A stretch of DNA of 64,000 bases from Neospora caninum Liverpool (lineage: Eukaryota > Apicomplexa > Conoidasida > Eucoccidiorida > Sarcocystidae). The translations under genes were made by a program, and so were the position numbers. Location of the stretch: positions 2,356,001 to 2,420,000 of the forward strand of contig NC_018398.1 in the NCBI RefSeq assembly GCF_000208865.1, given 5' to 3'. This document shows positions 1-13,300 of the stretch, piece by piece (within the stretch, counting starts at the first letter, position 1; each line of letters opens with the position of its first letter). Below the pieces are notes generated by a model, which saw only the letters and a program-made list of their open reading frames with translations, was not told the origin of the DNA and ran no database searches.

Positions 1-42
1 CGCGCGCACGAGCGCCGGATCGCCGGCTACTGCAGCGATTGC

Positions 43-56
43 GGTGTACGTACACC
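43..56. repeat. Dispersed palindrome copy, GGTGTACGTACACC (perfect)
   Basis: This is a perfect 14-bp palindrome and the cleanest copy in the window. Read on the minus strand it is followed by GCA, as are the copies at 32506 and 52082 on the plus strand. See the finding on this family. Confidence 0.7.
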
Positions 57-318
57 TGAAAGGAGAGGCTTCTGTTTTCCCGTCGTCTTTTGCCTGCGTG
101 CGGTCAAATTATCTGCCTTTTGTGTGGAGAGTCGACACCTCTCGGCGGAAAAGAAGACCTTGTTTTTCGCACCCATCCCGCGTCCGAAACGTGCGCCATT
201 CTCCAGCTGTCGTCTGCGCCAACCACTGCCCTCGTCGTGGTGGAATCAAGAGGAAGGTGCCCCCATTGACAGCGGTCGTCTGGGTCCCTTCCAGCGGTCG
301 GTTTTTTTACGGTCCAAC

Positions 319-325
319 TGCATGC
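319..325. promoter_or_regulatory. TGCATGC motif (ApiAP2-type site)
   Basis: TGCATGC is read directly from the sequence. This palindrome is a known binding motif for some apicomplexan AP2 factors. Its place upstream of the ARID gene makes a regulatory role possible, but one 7-mer is weak evidence. Confidence 0.25.
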
Positions 326-1189
326 TGAGCTCGTCTGGTCCAAGAAGTGCTGGAGCATCGAAAAGTCTGTCGCAAATCGTCTCCCGATCTTTGTTTTCCT
401 TTTTATTTTCCCCCACATCCGCGCGCTTAAGGGCGTTTCTTCATCTGTCCAGTGAGGTGAAAGTCGGAGAGATTCGGAATTCTCTCCGCGCCCTGTCACT
501 TGTCGTGGCGCTTTGTCTATCTACGACTGTCTCTTCTTGCCTCCCTCCAGGGGAGCCTCGTGGCTTTTCGACGGGTCTTTCCTGCTTCTACCCGGGATCC
601 GGCGCCCGCGGTTCCCTGCTTCCTCCAGCAGCCACCCCGTGTGGCGTCAGCTCCAGAAACTTGTCCGTACCTTTCCTCTGTCTCCCTTTTCAATGCGCAG
701 TCTCGCCGCTCCCCCCACCACAGTAAGAGTTGTGTACTTCCAAGGGGCCAGACTTGGATTGTTCGCCTTCGCCTGTTTGTCTCATGCAGTCCCTGACTGC
801 ATGTTGGCTTCGTCACTGTGTCTTTTCTGGTATATTCGTTCGTATGCCATTCTTCCGATGCTTTTTCTCGGGTCCCCCTCCGAGCCCCGGCAGGTGCGTC
901 GTGGCCTTCTCTTCTCGCGGACCTAAATCGAGACAGAGAGGAAAAAAGAGGGCGAGCGTTGGGTGACTGCTTTCCCCGCGTCAGGTTCTCGGGACCCGCT
1001 GTTTGACAAGAAGACCTCCCTTTGTGTCTTTTTCTCCGTCACCCAGGTTTGAGACACTCGCTTACAGTCCAGAGACGCGCCACGTACTAGTCCGTCTCAT
1101 CGGGCTGTTGATGGCCTCTGTCGTTTCCGTGTCGTGAAGTTTCCCTTCCGGTCCCGGAAGACCCCCATTTGACGGTTGAAGTGCATCAT

Positions 1190-1196
1190 TGCATGC
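1190..1196. promoter_or_regulatory. TGCATGC motif (ApiAP2-type site)
   Basis: This is the second TGCATGC upstream of the ARID gene, about 660 bases before its start codon. Two copies within 900 bases of GC-balanced DNA slightly strengthens the case for an AP2-bound promoter. Confidence 0.3.
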
Positions 1197-1851
1197 AGAG
1201 AAGACAGCAGGAACCACGGTCAGTACCCTGTCCGTGTTCCCGCCTCTCCGTCCTCCGCCGTTTCCTGTCAACATTGAACATATTTACATGTGTATGTGTG
1301 TACATGCTTAGGTATAAATATTCAAAAGAAGTGGAGGGCGCACGGTGCATGGCGCAAGCAATTCCACTGTGTTGCGACGCCCTTTCCTGCTTTGCTCGTG
1401 TGAACGAGTTCTTGTCTTTGTCACTGCCCCTCCCTTTTTTCAGCGGCTGCGAACGAGCAGATATCTGATCGTCGTCGCGCCAGGCTTTCTGTAGCCTCGC
1501 ATGGACCGGCCTCTCTCGCCCGCCTCCTGCGATAGGAGGGGGCGGTCCTCTGCTATGGAGTTTTGTTTTCCTCTTTCCTCGACGTGTTGATCTAATCCAA
1601 TTTGCTTCCCTTCCCGGCATTTTCCTCGAAACGCTGTCTCACCCCCTCTCGTTTCCCCACGTCCAACTCTGTCCTCCGCTTTCGTTGTCTTCATCCAAAC
1701 CAATTCTCTGTCTCTGCCCGACGGCCGTACCTTGTCGCTTCTCGCCCCTCGCACTTCCGTGGGCTCTCTGCAAGATTGTTTTCCGTGATCGTGTTGCCGT
1801 GTGTCTCCTGATCCGACTCTCGTCCTCGCATTCTCTTTTCGCGTTTCCAAG

Positions 1852-4098
1852 ATGGATCGCGACCAGTTCTTAGCGAGCCTCGAAAAGTACCACCTGGAGC
1901 GGGGGCACCCGTACGTGCCCGGGCGGCTCTTGGGGCAGAAGGTCGACTTGTATGAAATGTTCATGACGGCGATGAAACAGGGAGGCTTCCCGAGAATCAA
2001 CAAAAACAACAAATGGGGATATCTCGCGAAGCATCTTCGTCTCGTCCCAAAGGACAAACCGCCATCCGCCCAGGATCTCGAGCAGGTGCGGACGCAGTGC
2101 TTAGGCGACGAAAGACATCGTTTCACAACGCACATCTCTGTCTATACGCACGCCTGTTCCTCTTTTCCTGCCCTATGCAACCGTATAATAATTCTTACAG
2201 TTAAGCATGTATTTACACGTTAATTCTCCCCAGTCTACCTTTCTGCATACGCTCATCTCTACGGGCACATCTCCATAGCTATATATCTTTATGTATGCCC
2301 GTGGAGGACGAGAGGGGAGCAGAGGAAAGTATAAAATGCCGATTCCGTGTTCTTTGTAAATGGGTTCTTCGTTGCCGTGTACAGGTGGGACATCGCCAAT
2401 GAAAAGGTTTCTACAGAAAAGAGAAACTAGAAATAGGAATAATCAGACGCCGTTATACGGATCGCGAAACCGACCATTTGTGTGTATTCGACAGGGGGGA
2501 GTTGATCGGAAGAAAGGGACAGCCACAGACATCGTTCGTGTTTTCTCTCTGTTTCCTCGCTGCTCCAGGTCAAACGCTATTATGTGAAATGGATTCGCCA
2601 CTTCGAGGGCGAGCGCGTGCCCCAGCACATCAAGAAGGATTTGATTCCTCCAGGAATGGAATTACCTTGCAAGCGAAGCAGCGCTTCTTCCTCGCATACC
2701 GCAGGTCTCCCTTCTGGAGCCCGGCCTGCCGGCGGGGCTGCTCTTGGCGCTTCAGCAGCGGCGGGATTTCCCCAAAATGCGAATCTTTTCTTCGACCCCC
2801 AAAACCCTCTTGCTGCGTTTTCCTCCGCCTCTCTGCCTTCTCAGAACTTCCTATTTTCGCCGCTCGGCTTGGGTCCCAACGGGGGTCTGGCCGCGAGTCC
2901 CTACTTTGGGCTCGCGGGCGCGGGTGTTCCCGGCGCGGCTTCGGGCGCGGAGACACCGCTTCTGGGGCTCCAACAGCAGGGTCTGGCCCTCCCGGGGGCC
3001 TCGTTCCTAGGCGCCTCGCCGGCCTACGACGAACAACTCCTCGCCTTGGGAGCAGCGGGGCCGAGAACACGAAACGAAAGGAGACTCGCGCAGCAGTTTG
3101 GAAGCACCTCTGGAGCGGGAGGCGCGGCAGGCCTCGGACCGGGAGGCGGAGTGTTGGAAATGAACAGAAAAAGAAGCAAGTGAGACGCCTTAGATTCACT
3201 GGCTCGCCCTAGTCAGTCTCGCATTCTCCCTCACACTCCCGTGTGTCTCCCACAGAGTCTAAGGACTAACCAAGGCTCTATCTCTCTTTCTGGATATATA
3301 TATATATATGTGTATAGTTATATATGCATATATGTGTGTGTCTTGGAGTGCAGAGTTGTGCACCTTCCCTCTTCTTTCCGTATTCTTTTCTTTTCTCCTT
3401 ATTCCGCGTCCGTTTTGCCGCCGACTCGCGGCCGTTTCGCCTTTCCGGTTTTGGTTCTTTAGGTTTTTCCTCAAATACTCGCCCGAGGCTGTGGCCGAGC
3501 GGCGATGGAAGCGGAGACGGCGCGAAGCACTGATTGCGCGCGGTGTCCTTCCACCGGCAGTTGGTGAGAAGCAAGCACGAGGCGTCAAGAGTCGCGAGTG
3601 TATACGCACCCCGATCGATGCAGTGTCTCCGTTGCGAGGACGCTGTGCATGTATGATGCATTTATCCGGTTTGGGTGGTCGGGATAAACGCCACGGCAGT
3701 CAGGACCAACGAGCAACGAAGAGGTTCACGCGACGGCCCTGTTTCACCCGGATGATCGCATCCGTAGCCAGATACAATTATGTTCCCGTTCGTGTTTGTG
3801 TGTGTCTTTATATCTCGAGACAGTTTTTTGTATTTTTGGGTGGACATTGCGGGGTCTGGGGTTTCGTCGCTCTCTGGAATTGTACGTTGATCTTGTTTTT
3901 TGGGTGCTGCGTGGTCTGGTCAGACGTCTTTCGTTTGCAGCAGTGCCTGGAGGAGAGACGTTTTGCACCTGCAGACTTCATCTTCGCTCTGAATATTCTC
4001 TATCGCCTGTCGAAACCTGATCGGGGCATCTCCATACAGCAGGCAAGTCGCAGGTCCCACGAGTGACCCGCGTACACATACATACATACATACATACA

Positions 4099-4129
<31 letters not shown>

Positions 4130-4331
4130 TCACATGCACATAACCGCATTTTCCTTTGTGTAGATGCGTTAGGGATACATAGACCATCTTGTATGAAGGG
4201 GGCTATGGATGTGCTAGGATCACCCGAGGGGTGATATCGCTGCTACGTGGGGCGTCGCGAGCTCTGCCCGGTTCAAGCCTGATCTGCCCGGTTCAAGCCT
4301 TGGACCAGAACCGGGTGCGTTGTTTGTTCCG

Positions 4332-4370
<39 letters not shown>

Positions 4371-7300
4371 GTATATGTTGTAACATGGATTTGATTTTTT
4401 TGCGAGGTGAGGGTGGATGGCGTGGCGCTGTTCCTCTTTGCGCGTGTGTCTTTGTGTTTTGCAGCATCCGGGTCTCGTCGATCAACTTAGCGGGATTCTC
4501 ACGGAGGCTGCTTTGTCGGCTCACCGTTCTCTTCTTCGTCGTCTCCAGCCTTCTTCGCCAGATTTGCCAGCTTTCTTTCTCTCGATTTTCGATACGGATT
4601 TGCCGCCGGCCTCTCGCGTCGCGCTTCTCCACGACCCGATCAGGCCCGCGGATCTTCTCCCGCCTCTCCCCTTCTCTTCTTCGGTCTCCAACTCGCCTGT
4701 CTCTGGAGAGGACGGGAAAGACGCGAATCTCCACATCGTCTCTTTGGTCTCGGCCATCTTGAGCAACATCTTGTTCGAAGCTGGGAACGTGAACTTCTTG
4801 GCGGGCGTCTCTCGCCAGTGTCTCCTCGACGCCTCGGTTGCGGCTGGGCTGCAAATCGCGCGGGAGCCCAGCGAAGGGGACGGTGCCTCCGACAGCGGCC
4901 GAGCTCCGAGAAACACGTCTTCTTTCTGGGAAGAAGTCTGCGCGGCTGCTCGAGGCGCATCGCTTCTCCGAACGGGCGGCCCCGCGGTGGGGAACGCAAA
5001 CTGCATGGGGCGAGCTTTGGGGGCGCCTGGGGGCAAGGGCCTTCCGACCGCGGTCGCGGCACCGGCTGCCGGCGCTCTGGGGACAGCAGCCGGGGGACTC
5101 CTCGGCAGTCCAGGGGAAACGACCGTCAGTCCAGACGGCCTCCTGGTTGCTGAAGGAGGAGGCGGAAGAGAGGCAGAAGAAGAAAGGAGACTGGCGGCGC
5201 TGCGGGAAGATGAGAAGCGAATCAAAGGCGAGCCTGCCAGTGGGGAATTCGCGGACGAGGACGACGAAGACGAGGGAAGCGAAGCAGAAGCCGTGGAACT
5301 CGAAGAGGAAATTCTTCTAGGACTGTCAGAGGTTCGTTTTTTGTCTGCACGAGCGATTTAGAAGGGTCTTTTTCTGCGAAAAGGCCCTTCTAAATTTCTT
5401 CATCGGGATACTGTTTTCCACTTCGACGTTTGGGGGGGGGGGGGGGAGCTCTTCCTCTGCGATCACGTTCTCTGCTATCGTTGCGAGTCTGCTGTCTCTT
5501 CCTTAATCTCCTTCCTCCAGATCTGTTGCCGCTGTCTCATTTTCGACGGAGTGCCTGCTCTGCCTTTCCTGTGCAGAAATCCGATATCGCCTTCACGCGC
5601 CAATGCCGCATGTTTCGGCGGCCTCCGTCCTTTTCTGGCAGCGGTGAATCGTCGAGTCTCAGTGGAAACGGACTTCTCTTGGGCTCTTTCTCGTCTTCGG
5701 GCTTGGGTGGAGGCTCCGTGGGCGGCGGGGCCGGAAGCGTCTCGTCCTCTGGCGCCTTGGGCTCCAGTCTCCTCCTGTCCCTCTCCGGCTCCGGAGGCCT
5801 CGGCGGAGCCGGTGGAGACGGGTCGGCGCCGTTCAACAGCAAGGCGCGAGAACAAGAACGACTCGCAGCCCTCGTGAGAGAGCGGACGCTGAAAGGCCTC
5901 GCGTCAGCGCTCTTGTCGGCTCTCGACTGCTGTGCGCTTTCTGCGTATGAGGGCGAGCGCTACCTCTCCACTGTCTGTACAGAGACGGCCATGCGGATTT
6001 TGGACGCGTTCCTGGTGCGAGAAAAGAAGCAAAAGTACGCGCGCGTCTGCGGAGCGAAGGGCGGCGCGACCTCCCCGCTCGTTTCTCCCGCCGAGGTCGG
6101 AGAAAAACGACGAGCAGAGAGTGCCGAGAAAGGGGTCGAGGGCACGGCGAATGTCGAAGAGGAGATGGAGGCGCCTCAGCAGGAAGCAAAGGAGACGCGA
6201 CGAGGAGACAGCATGGAAACAGAAGATGCCAGCTGTTGTCCTGGAACCTCCGGCGTGTCTGACGGTCCCTGTCTCCTTTTGTCGAATGCGAAGCGAGCGG
6301 TCGGAGCTCTCGAAGATGCTCTCGCGGCTGTCGGCGACGAGCACCAGCAAGAGGCGCGAAAGGAGGGCGAAAAGGGGCTCAAAGAAGAAAGTCGGCAGCA
6401 AGTCTGTCGCCTCCTGGTGGCTGCAGCGAAGGGCGACGTCGCCCAGCTCCTCCACCTCCTGGTTCAAGAGCAAGCGAGCCTTGTCGCTCTAGAGGAAAGC
6501 CGCGCCGCCTCCTTCCTGGCGGCCCTTAAACCGGAAGAGAAGCAAGCTCCAGTCTCTTCTGCCTTCGGTCTCCTCGCAGGTTATGGGGCGGCGAGGAAGG
6601 CGACGGCGATTTCCGAGTCGGGCCGCGAGGTGGGTCTGATGCGAGCAGAGGCCGAGGAGCGAGACCGCGACAGCCGGCTCCTGCCTGTGGGGCGCAAAGC
6701 TCAAACGGAGACAGAAGAAGCGAATCCGCGGGAGACAGAGGAGACAGGAGACGGGGAGCACGCGGCTGACAGCGGAGAGAGAGACGTTGAAATGGGGGAA
6801 CGAAGCGGAGATCCTGAACCGTTGCCGAGGTCGAAGCCAGAGAAGTCTCTCGAGCCGTTTTCGTTCCCGCCGTCGTCGGCTGCCAGTGAAGGGGAGTCGC
6901 CTCAGACGTCTCACGATCCTGTCTCGCCCCTGTCTCTTTCTGCCGCTCCTGGGAGGGCTGTCTCTTCAGACCTTCCAGGCGGCGACGTGGAGATGACAGC
7001 GGCGTCACAGAGCGGTCCTGTCCCGGAGCAGAGTGCTGGCGCCGCACTGGACAGGGAGGGGCGTTTACTCGCTTCCGTCTGCTCGCCCGGAGCGGAAATG
7101 CAGTCGGGCCACGAAACGTCTGTCGGTTCGAACGGCCGTCGCGTTTCCACAGCGCCCCTCGTTCACACAGGCCGCGCCGTCGAACAGGCGCTGTGTTCGG
7201 GGGAGATGTCGGAGACGCAAAACTTGCTCTTTGGGCGTCCAGTGTCGCTCCTGTCGGCGGAGGCTTCGCCTCTCTTTTCTGCGAGTCTGTTGCGAGCGCA

Positions 7301-10300
7301 CGCGAACGGCAAGGGCGAGGACGACGGTGTCAGCGGGTTCGCCTCCAGTTCTCTGTGTGGGTGTCGAACGCCGCCCACTTCGCATCTCGGCGAGGAGGTA
7401 CAGAACGCGCGCGAGAGCGACTGCGAGGGGCGTGCGCGTCTGGAGGCGCGAGAGCAGAGAGAGGGCGAGGCTGGACAGGACGCACGAGAGGAGGACGGGG
7501 CGTCGGCGGCTGCGCCTCTGCTTCTCGGGCACCTGGGCGTAGACACTTTGGAGTTTGTCTTCGATTTCGCCTCCTTCCTCGCCCCTGGGTCGAGCCGGGA
7601 AGCCGCGAGAAAGCTGATGCAGTCGCTGGCGAGAGAGAGCGTTGCTGCCTCTTCGCTGGTGGCGCAGAACCCCGCCGTCCAGCAGTTTGTCTCGGACCTG
7701 GGCGTGTTGCCTGGGAAGCCTGACGTGAACGCGGCTTCGTCAAGGGAAGACCGGAGCGGGAAGGGGGCGTACGTGAAGAAGAAGGGTCGGACTCTCTTTG
7801 CAGGCGGGAGACAGAACGCGTTTTCGCTCGACGCGTTTGTCTGCAGTGAACTGTGCAAGGCGGTCCAAGCCGTGCAGCGCGTCTTCGACGCGACTCCGGC
7901 GTCCCGAATCAAGCAGCATGCGTTCTACCGCCACGTCTCTCGAATCCTCCAGTCCCTGCTCTCCTTCTCGTCTTCGTCCCTCGGTCAGGCGCCTGCGACG
8001 TGGCAGCGCCCGCACAGTCTGGCTGCATTTCTTCTCTCTCTGCAGCTGCTCATGCTCGGTGAACCGCGCGTCCTCGGGAAGGCTCTGGAGCCGATATACT
8101 CGCGGGTCGTCGCTGCGTCGTCGCTGCTCCTGCCTGCGGAAAAAACGGAGCTAGCGAGTTCGTCGACGCGGGCTCGGGGGAGCTCTGGAGGCGGAGACGG
8201 CAAGGGGCCGCACGAGCGCGGAGCCGAGAACGGGGCAACGAGCTCTGGAGGCGAGGAAAGAAGGGGCGAGGAGACGAGGCCCGAGGCGAGGCGCAGCGGG
8301 GAGACAGAGAGACAGGAGGGGGAGAAGGCGGAGAGCGAGAGGGGCGAAGCGGAGGGCGGGAAAGGGGAAGACGGAGAGAAGCGACAGGGAGAGAAAGCGG
8401 ACGGCGAGCCAGAGAGGGGTGGTGCGTTGGAGAAAAAGTCTGTCGTGCCGAAACCGAAGAATGCGGATGAAAATTCAAAGAGCCAAGAGCAAGAGAAGGA
8501 AGACGAAGATCTCGCAAACACCGAACACATTCGCCTGGTCGGGTGGGAGAAGTTGAAGGGTCAAATCGACAAACTGGGCCCGCAGCTTGAGACTGGCATT
8601 GCAATCGTGAAGGCCTTTACTGCACTCGTTGCCTTGGTAGGCACCTCGATGGGGCAAGAGCGCACGAAGTGGCGAGAAGAGAGAAAAACCTTCCCTTTCC
8701 CGTTCCCTGTTTCTGCTTTGAACCCAACTTCGGACTCCTGCGTATGACGAGCTTTTTCTGGGTGGACTCTCCCTGTTGTTCTGCTCCCCTTGTTCGTCTC
8801 TTCTTCCTCCCCGGGCTGCACGTGCACGCTCGTCTTCCCTGCGATGTTCTGACTGCTGTGCGTTCTTTGCAGCTGCCGCCGCCGCCCTCGCCTGCACTGT
8901 TTCCTTCCTCCACTTCTCTCCTCTACCGAGATGCTCCCCAGTCGTCGTGGGTGGCTCTTTCCTTCGTCTCCGCAGTCGCGCGTTTTCTGCGATCCCTTCA
9001 AGAAATATCTCACACGCGCATTCCCCGCGTTCTCCAGTGTGCCGCAGGTCCGTCCCCTTTCTCCCCCTTCCGAGATCCGTAGCACACATGTGCGTTTCGA
9101 TGTGCGTTTGTGCGTGTGCACTTTTGCTTTTTTTTGTCGACGTAGGAGTGTATTTTCGGGTGCAGTCACGTTGGCTTTTGTCGCTGCGTGCTGCTGCTCG
9201 CGTTCGTCTGCCTTCATCTCTCAGTTGGCGTGCACGCTGCGTTTGCGACAACCCGTCAAGATGTTGGCTTTCCCGCCCCCTCTCGATTTCGCAGTGCAGC
9301 GTTCTTTCGAATTTCGAGTCTTTGATTTGCGACGCTTCGGTGTGTGCGACGGCCGACCAGGCCTCCACTTTCTTCAGGCTGTCTCCGAGTTCGCCGCGCA
9401 GATGCTCCTCTTTCGCCAGACTGTAAGTTTGAACAGAAAGGCGGATTCCGTTATGCGCGTGGACGCATTCATCGCGGGAGGTCCGAGGACCTTCAAAGGG
9501 AAGACGCGGCGACAGATGCAACCGGGACGCGGCGGGGGAGCGGAAGCCAGTGGACTGGCAGGAGAGGATCTGCGAGAGCAGGGAAGAGAAAACACAAATG
9601 CGGGGAGAAAAACGAGACTCGGAGAGGAGGCGACGGACACGCATGGCGAACAAAGGGGACGGAGATCGTGGGGGCGATGAAGGACAACGAAAAAAAGAAC
9701 GGGAAAGACGAGGCTTGACGTGACGCGTTTCTCTGCGCGTCTCGCGGACATAACAGAGCAGCTACCCAAGAGGTGGTTTTCGACAGTCACAACTTCTTTT
9801 CTCGTCTCCTTTCTTGGAATGGACTCTGCTTCAGGCGATCTATGCCCACCTCGAAATCTTCCTCTCGGTCGCCTCAGCCATTCTGGAGCTCGAAGTCTCG
9901 GTGCCGTCCATCCAACTCCCTCGTATCCTCGTCAAAGGTGCTATCTCCACGCCTGTACCCATGCTCACTCGCGACGACAGAAGCTTGTGCATATACTGAT
10001 ATACCTATCTGCAGATATATATAAATATATGTATGTATACATATGAATGAGTGCGAGTTGTGAGGCATACTCGCATTTCTCCGTCAACCTATACACATAT
10101 TTGTATATATGTGTGCGTGCATGGCCTCTCTGTGCTGTGAGATGCATAATGGTGTTTAGATTAGGGTGGGGGGGGGGGGGGGGCCGGAGGCTCGGCAGAT
10201 GGAGATGGACTTCCAGAGTGATATGCAGACATGCGTAGGTTGGCAGGTTGCTCGGCAGATAATCACGTATAGAGCCGTGGGGCAGCGCAAAGGTCCAGGA

Positions 10301-13300
10301 CAAATGCCTCAGGACCGAAAGATATAATGGTTGTATATCCTCACTGTCGTCTCCACATTGGCGTATAGCATATGCATATACATATGTACAAATATGTCCG
10401 TATTTCGTTTGCGCATGAGTGCTGTGTGTTGATGTTGTGTTGTGCTTCAGCCTGCCTCGCAGTGGTGTATTTAGCAGCAGACGGCCCCGCCGAGGCGCTC
10501 TGCGAGGTTCTCGAGTGTCTCGGCAGAGCTCACGAAGGCCAGCCGAGCAGCGAGATGTCCTCCCGCCAACGCCGAGGCAGGAGACCGTCGCCGGCGGCCG
10601 TGGAAGCCGCAGCAAAGCTGTTCATTACGCCACTCCTTCGTTTTCTTAAATTCCGAATGGTTCGTCACCCCTTCTCTCTCTCGTTACATGTATATAAGCA
10701 TATATATATATATATATATATACATGTATACACACATATGCGTACGTGTATATTTATGTTGCTGCTCTCCAGTCTGTTGCTCTGGCTCCTCGCTGCCCTG
10801 CGTTGCTTTCTCCTTCCCTGTATCTCTTTTTGTGTTTTGTTTTTGCCCACTCTGATGCCGGTCCCCCCCCCCCCCCCCCTTCAGGTGTCTGGGGTTTCTT
10901 TCCGCGTTCTGTTTTCGCCAGGTCGATTGTCGGGTGCGTTGCTCTTTTTTTGTGTCGCCCGCCTCGTGGCCTGTCTTGCCGCGGTGGTCTCTGTCCGCTA
11001 GGAACTCTGGATGGTATCTCCTGCGCTTTTTCCCGAGTGTCCGTTTCTCTGCAGCAACGGGACGTGAGGCTGCAGTCGCGAAGCGAGTTGGCCGATCCTC
11101 TCGCTCCCTCAACGGCGCTGTTCGACTCGGAAGCGAACCGTCGGCTAGTGTCGCCGGCGTGTCCCAGTCCGTTTGCGACCGTGATTCCTCACTACTTTGT
11201 TTCCTGTTCGAAGGGCACGGTGTCTCTCGAGAAGAGCCGTGGCGGATGGTTCTATTCGCAGTTCATTGGAGCCATCGACGCGGTTCCCGACGAGGCGCTG
11301 TGGCAGGATAAAGCGCGGGGTGTGCATGCGAAGGCCGCCGAGACGCTGCCTGAGCCCAGATCGCCGCTCGAGGCGGGCGCACATCCCCCGGGAACTGCCG
11401 CGCAGAAGGGCGAGGAACCGCGACTTGGAGCGGCGGCGCTCGCGCCTTCTGAGGGAGACGGTCGCGAAATGAAGCGGCGGCGAACGGGCGAAGAAGAAAG
11501 GGAGAAGGAAGCCTACAGGCGGTCCGCGCAGGTGATAGCCGAGTGTGTCTTCCCTTTCTTTCTGCCCGAGGCAGAGACGGCGCGAGAGAAGGAAGAGAAC
11601 CCGACACCAGGGAGACACGCGGACGAAGAGACTGGCGAGCAGGCGACAGAATTCCAAGGTCGAACGGCGGAGGCCGAAGATCATCCGACGGGGAAGAAGA
11701 CCTCGGACAGCAGCGACGGCATCGGCGCCGTGGCGATTTTCTTGGGTGAAGACGGCGCGAAGGGACCGGAAAGCGAGCGCGCGAAGGCTCAGCCCCCGGA
11801 GTTGAGCGAGGGGTCCACAAGCATCGCTACCCAGGGCGCGACGACGCGTGTCGGAGAAAGTTCCGATCCGGGGCGAGGCCTCTCACGCGAGAAGGAACCG
11901 CAGACTCCTCTGTCTTCTCTCCTGCCTGGCGAGAAGGAGCGAGAGGACGCGAGCGACGTCGAAGCGCGAGAAGACGATCGCGAGGAGAGCGCGGGTCCAG
12001 CGCCGCTGTTCGGCCAAGACGAAACTCACGGGGCGCCGCAGCCTTCCCAGAATCGGGAGGAAGATGGTCGTGGTGGTTCTGCGCCGTCTTCGTTTTACCC
12101 GAACACTTCAGGGTACTACCCAGCAGGCACCCCCAGCCAGGGCGATCCAAGCGCAGGCTCATCGTACCCCTCGTCGTTCTACTACTCTTCGGACCAGCAC
12201 AGCGCGTCGACGACGCCAGGCATGTGGCAACAGGCAAACGTCTCGATGGAGAGCATGGGTGCCAGCCAAGGCCACTCGGGGTACCCTGGCTCGTTTGCGG
12301 CTCCGGGGTTCGGATCTTCTGCGCCCGTGGCCGGCCGGGGCGACCAGCAAGGCCAGTGGATGGCAATGCATCCGGGGACCTCGCCGCAGCAGCACTACTC
12401 GAGTCCGTACTTCCCCGAAAACTACTACTCTTCCTCGTCCTCTTGGCGCCAGCAGCAGTGGCTCCAGTGGCAGCACGAGCAACAGCGCGCCGTGGCTCGG
12501 CAGGTGTGTGGGGCGGGGCCGGCGGCGAGCCCCGGAGGAGACAGTTCCTTCTTTCCGCCTGCGTACCCCCACATGATGCACACGCAGCAGCCTGTCCAGC
12601 AGCAGTGGGGCGGGACCATGTACGCGGGAGGTTGGCAACCCGGCTCGGCCGAGAGCGGGGAAACGCAGTTCTTCGGGGATGTGAACGGCGCAGGTGTCTC
12701 CGGGCACGGGTCGGGCTCCCTGCAACGGGCCCCCGGCACCGTCCCCTCTGGGCGCGCGGGGACCGAAGGCGAAGACGCCCAGGTCGCGTGGCAACCGAAC
12801 GTCCCTCACATGCCGCGAGACAGCCAAGAGAGCGCGGGGCTGGCCGGGCGCCCTGGCGAGGCGTCAGCTGGAGGGCGGTACGGCGCACACAAGGGCGAGA
12901 GGCTTCCCGAGCCGCCGCGGGGCATGGCGTCGTCTTCTCACCGCAGTCCCCACCCCGGGGCCTCGAACTTCCCACCAGAGGCGGGGGCCGACGGGGAGGG
13001 CGGAGTGTATCCTCGCGACCTCGGAGGGTCCGCGACTGCAGACTCCACAAGGCCTTCGCATCCAAACCTGCATATGGCGAGTGGACAACCCAGCGACAGA
13101 CTTCAGATGCCGCCAGGCTACCCGTCCTCGGGCGCCTCCGCGGCCCCAGGCAGTGGCGCGGGGCCTCTTCCTGCGTCTTTCCTGCCGCGCCCGTGTGGGG
13201 CTGCTCAGGAGCGAGGCGAGAGGACCAGGGAGACGCACGGCGAAGCGGCAAGCGGGGCGAAGGATGGCCTAGGGGGGGACGCGTACGAGCCGGGCTATCC

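Larger units (their letters stand above)
1..1851 (+). promoter_or_regulatory. Upstream region / probable long 5' UTR of the ARID gene
   Basis: No convincing coding exon is visible here on either strand. The stretch is pyrimidine-rich on the plus strand, as is common for coccidian promoters and long 5' UTRs. It holds two TGCATGC motifs (319-325 and 1190-1196) and one copy of the GGTGTACRTACACC palindrome at 43-56. The 3' end of an upstream gene could lie in the first few hundred bases, but nothing shows it. Confidence 0.5.
4043..4464 (+). other. GC-AG intron (ARID intron 4)
   Basis: The donor reads CAG|GCAAGT, the typical strong context of GC-AG introns. The acceptor is TTTTGCAG|C. Ending exon 4 at 4042 keeps phase 0, and exon 5 opens at 4465 in phase 0. 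No GT donor nearby keeps the frame: the AG|GTCCCA site a few bases on gives the wrong phase. The intron also holds the (CATA)13 array, a 20-base tandem duplication and the (CT)8(AT)11 tract. Confidence 0.7.

Noticed and set aside
4077..4128. Met-Tyr-Val-Cys repeat protein on the minus strand
   Set aside because: It is only the translation of a (CATA)13 microsatellite inside an intron.
4268..4300. tRNA-like T-arm sequence GGTTCAAGCC, twice
   Set aside because: No acceptor stem, D-arm or anticodon arm can be folded around it. It is a tandem duplication in an intron.
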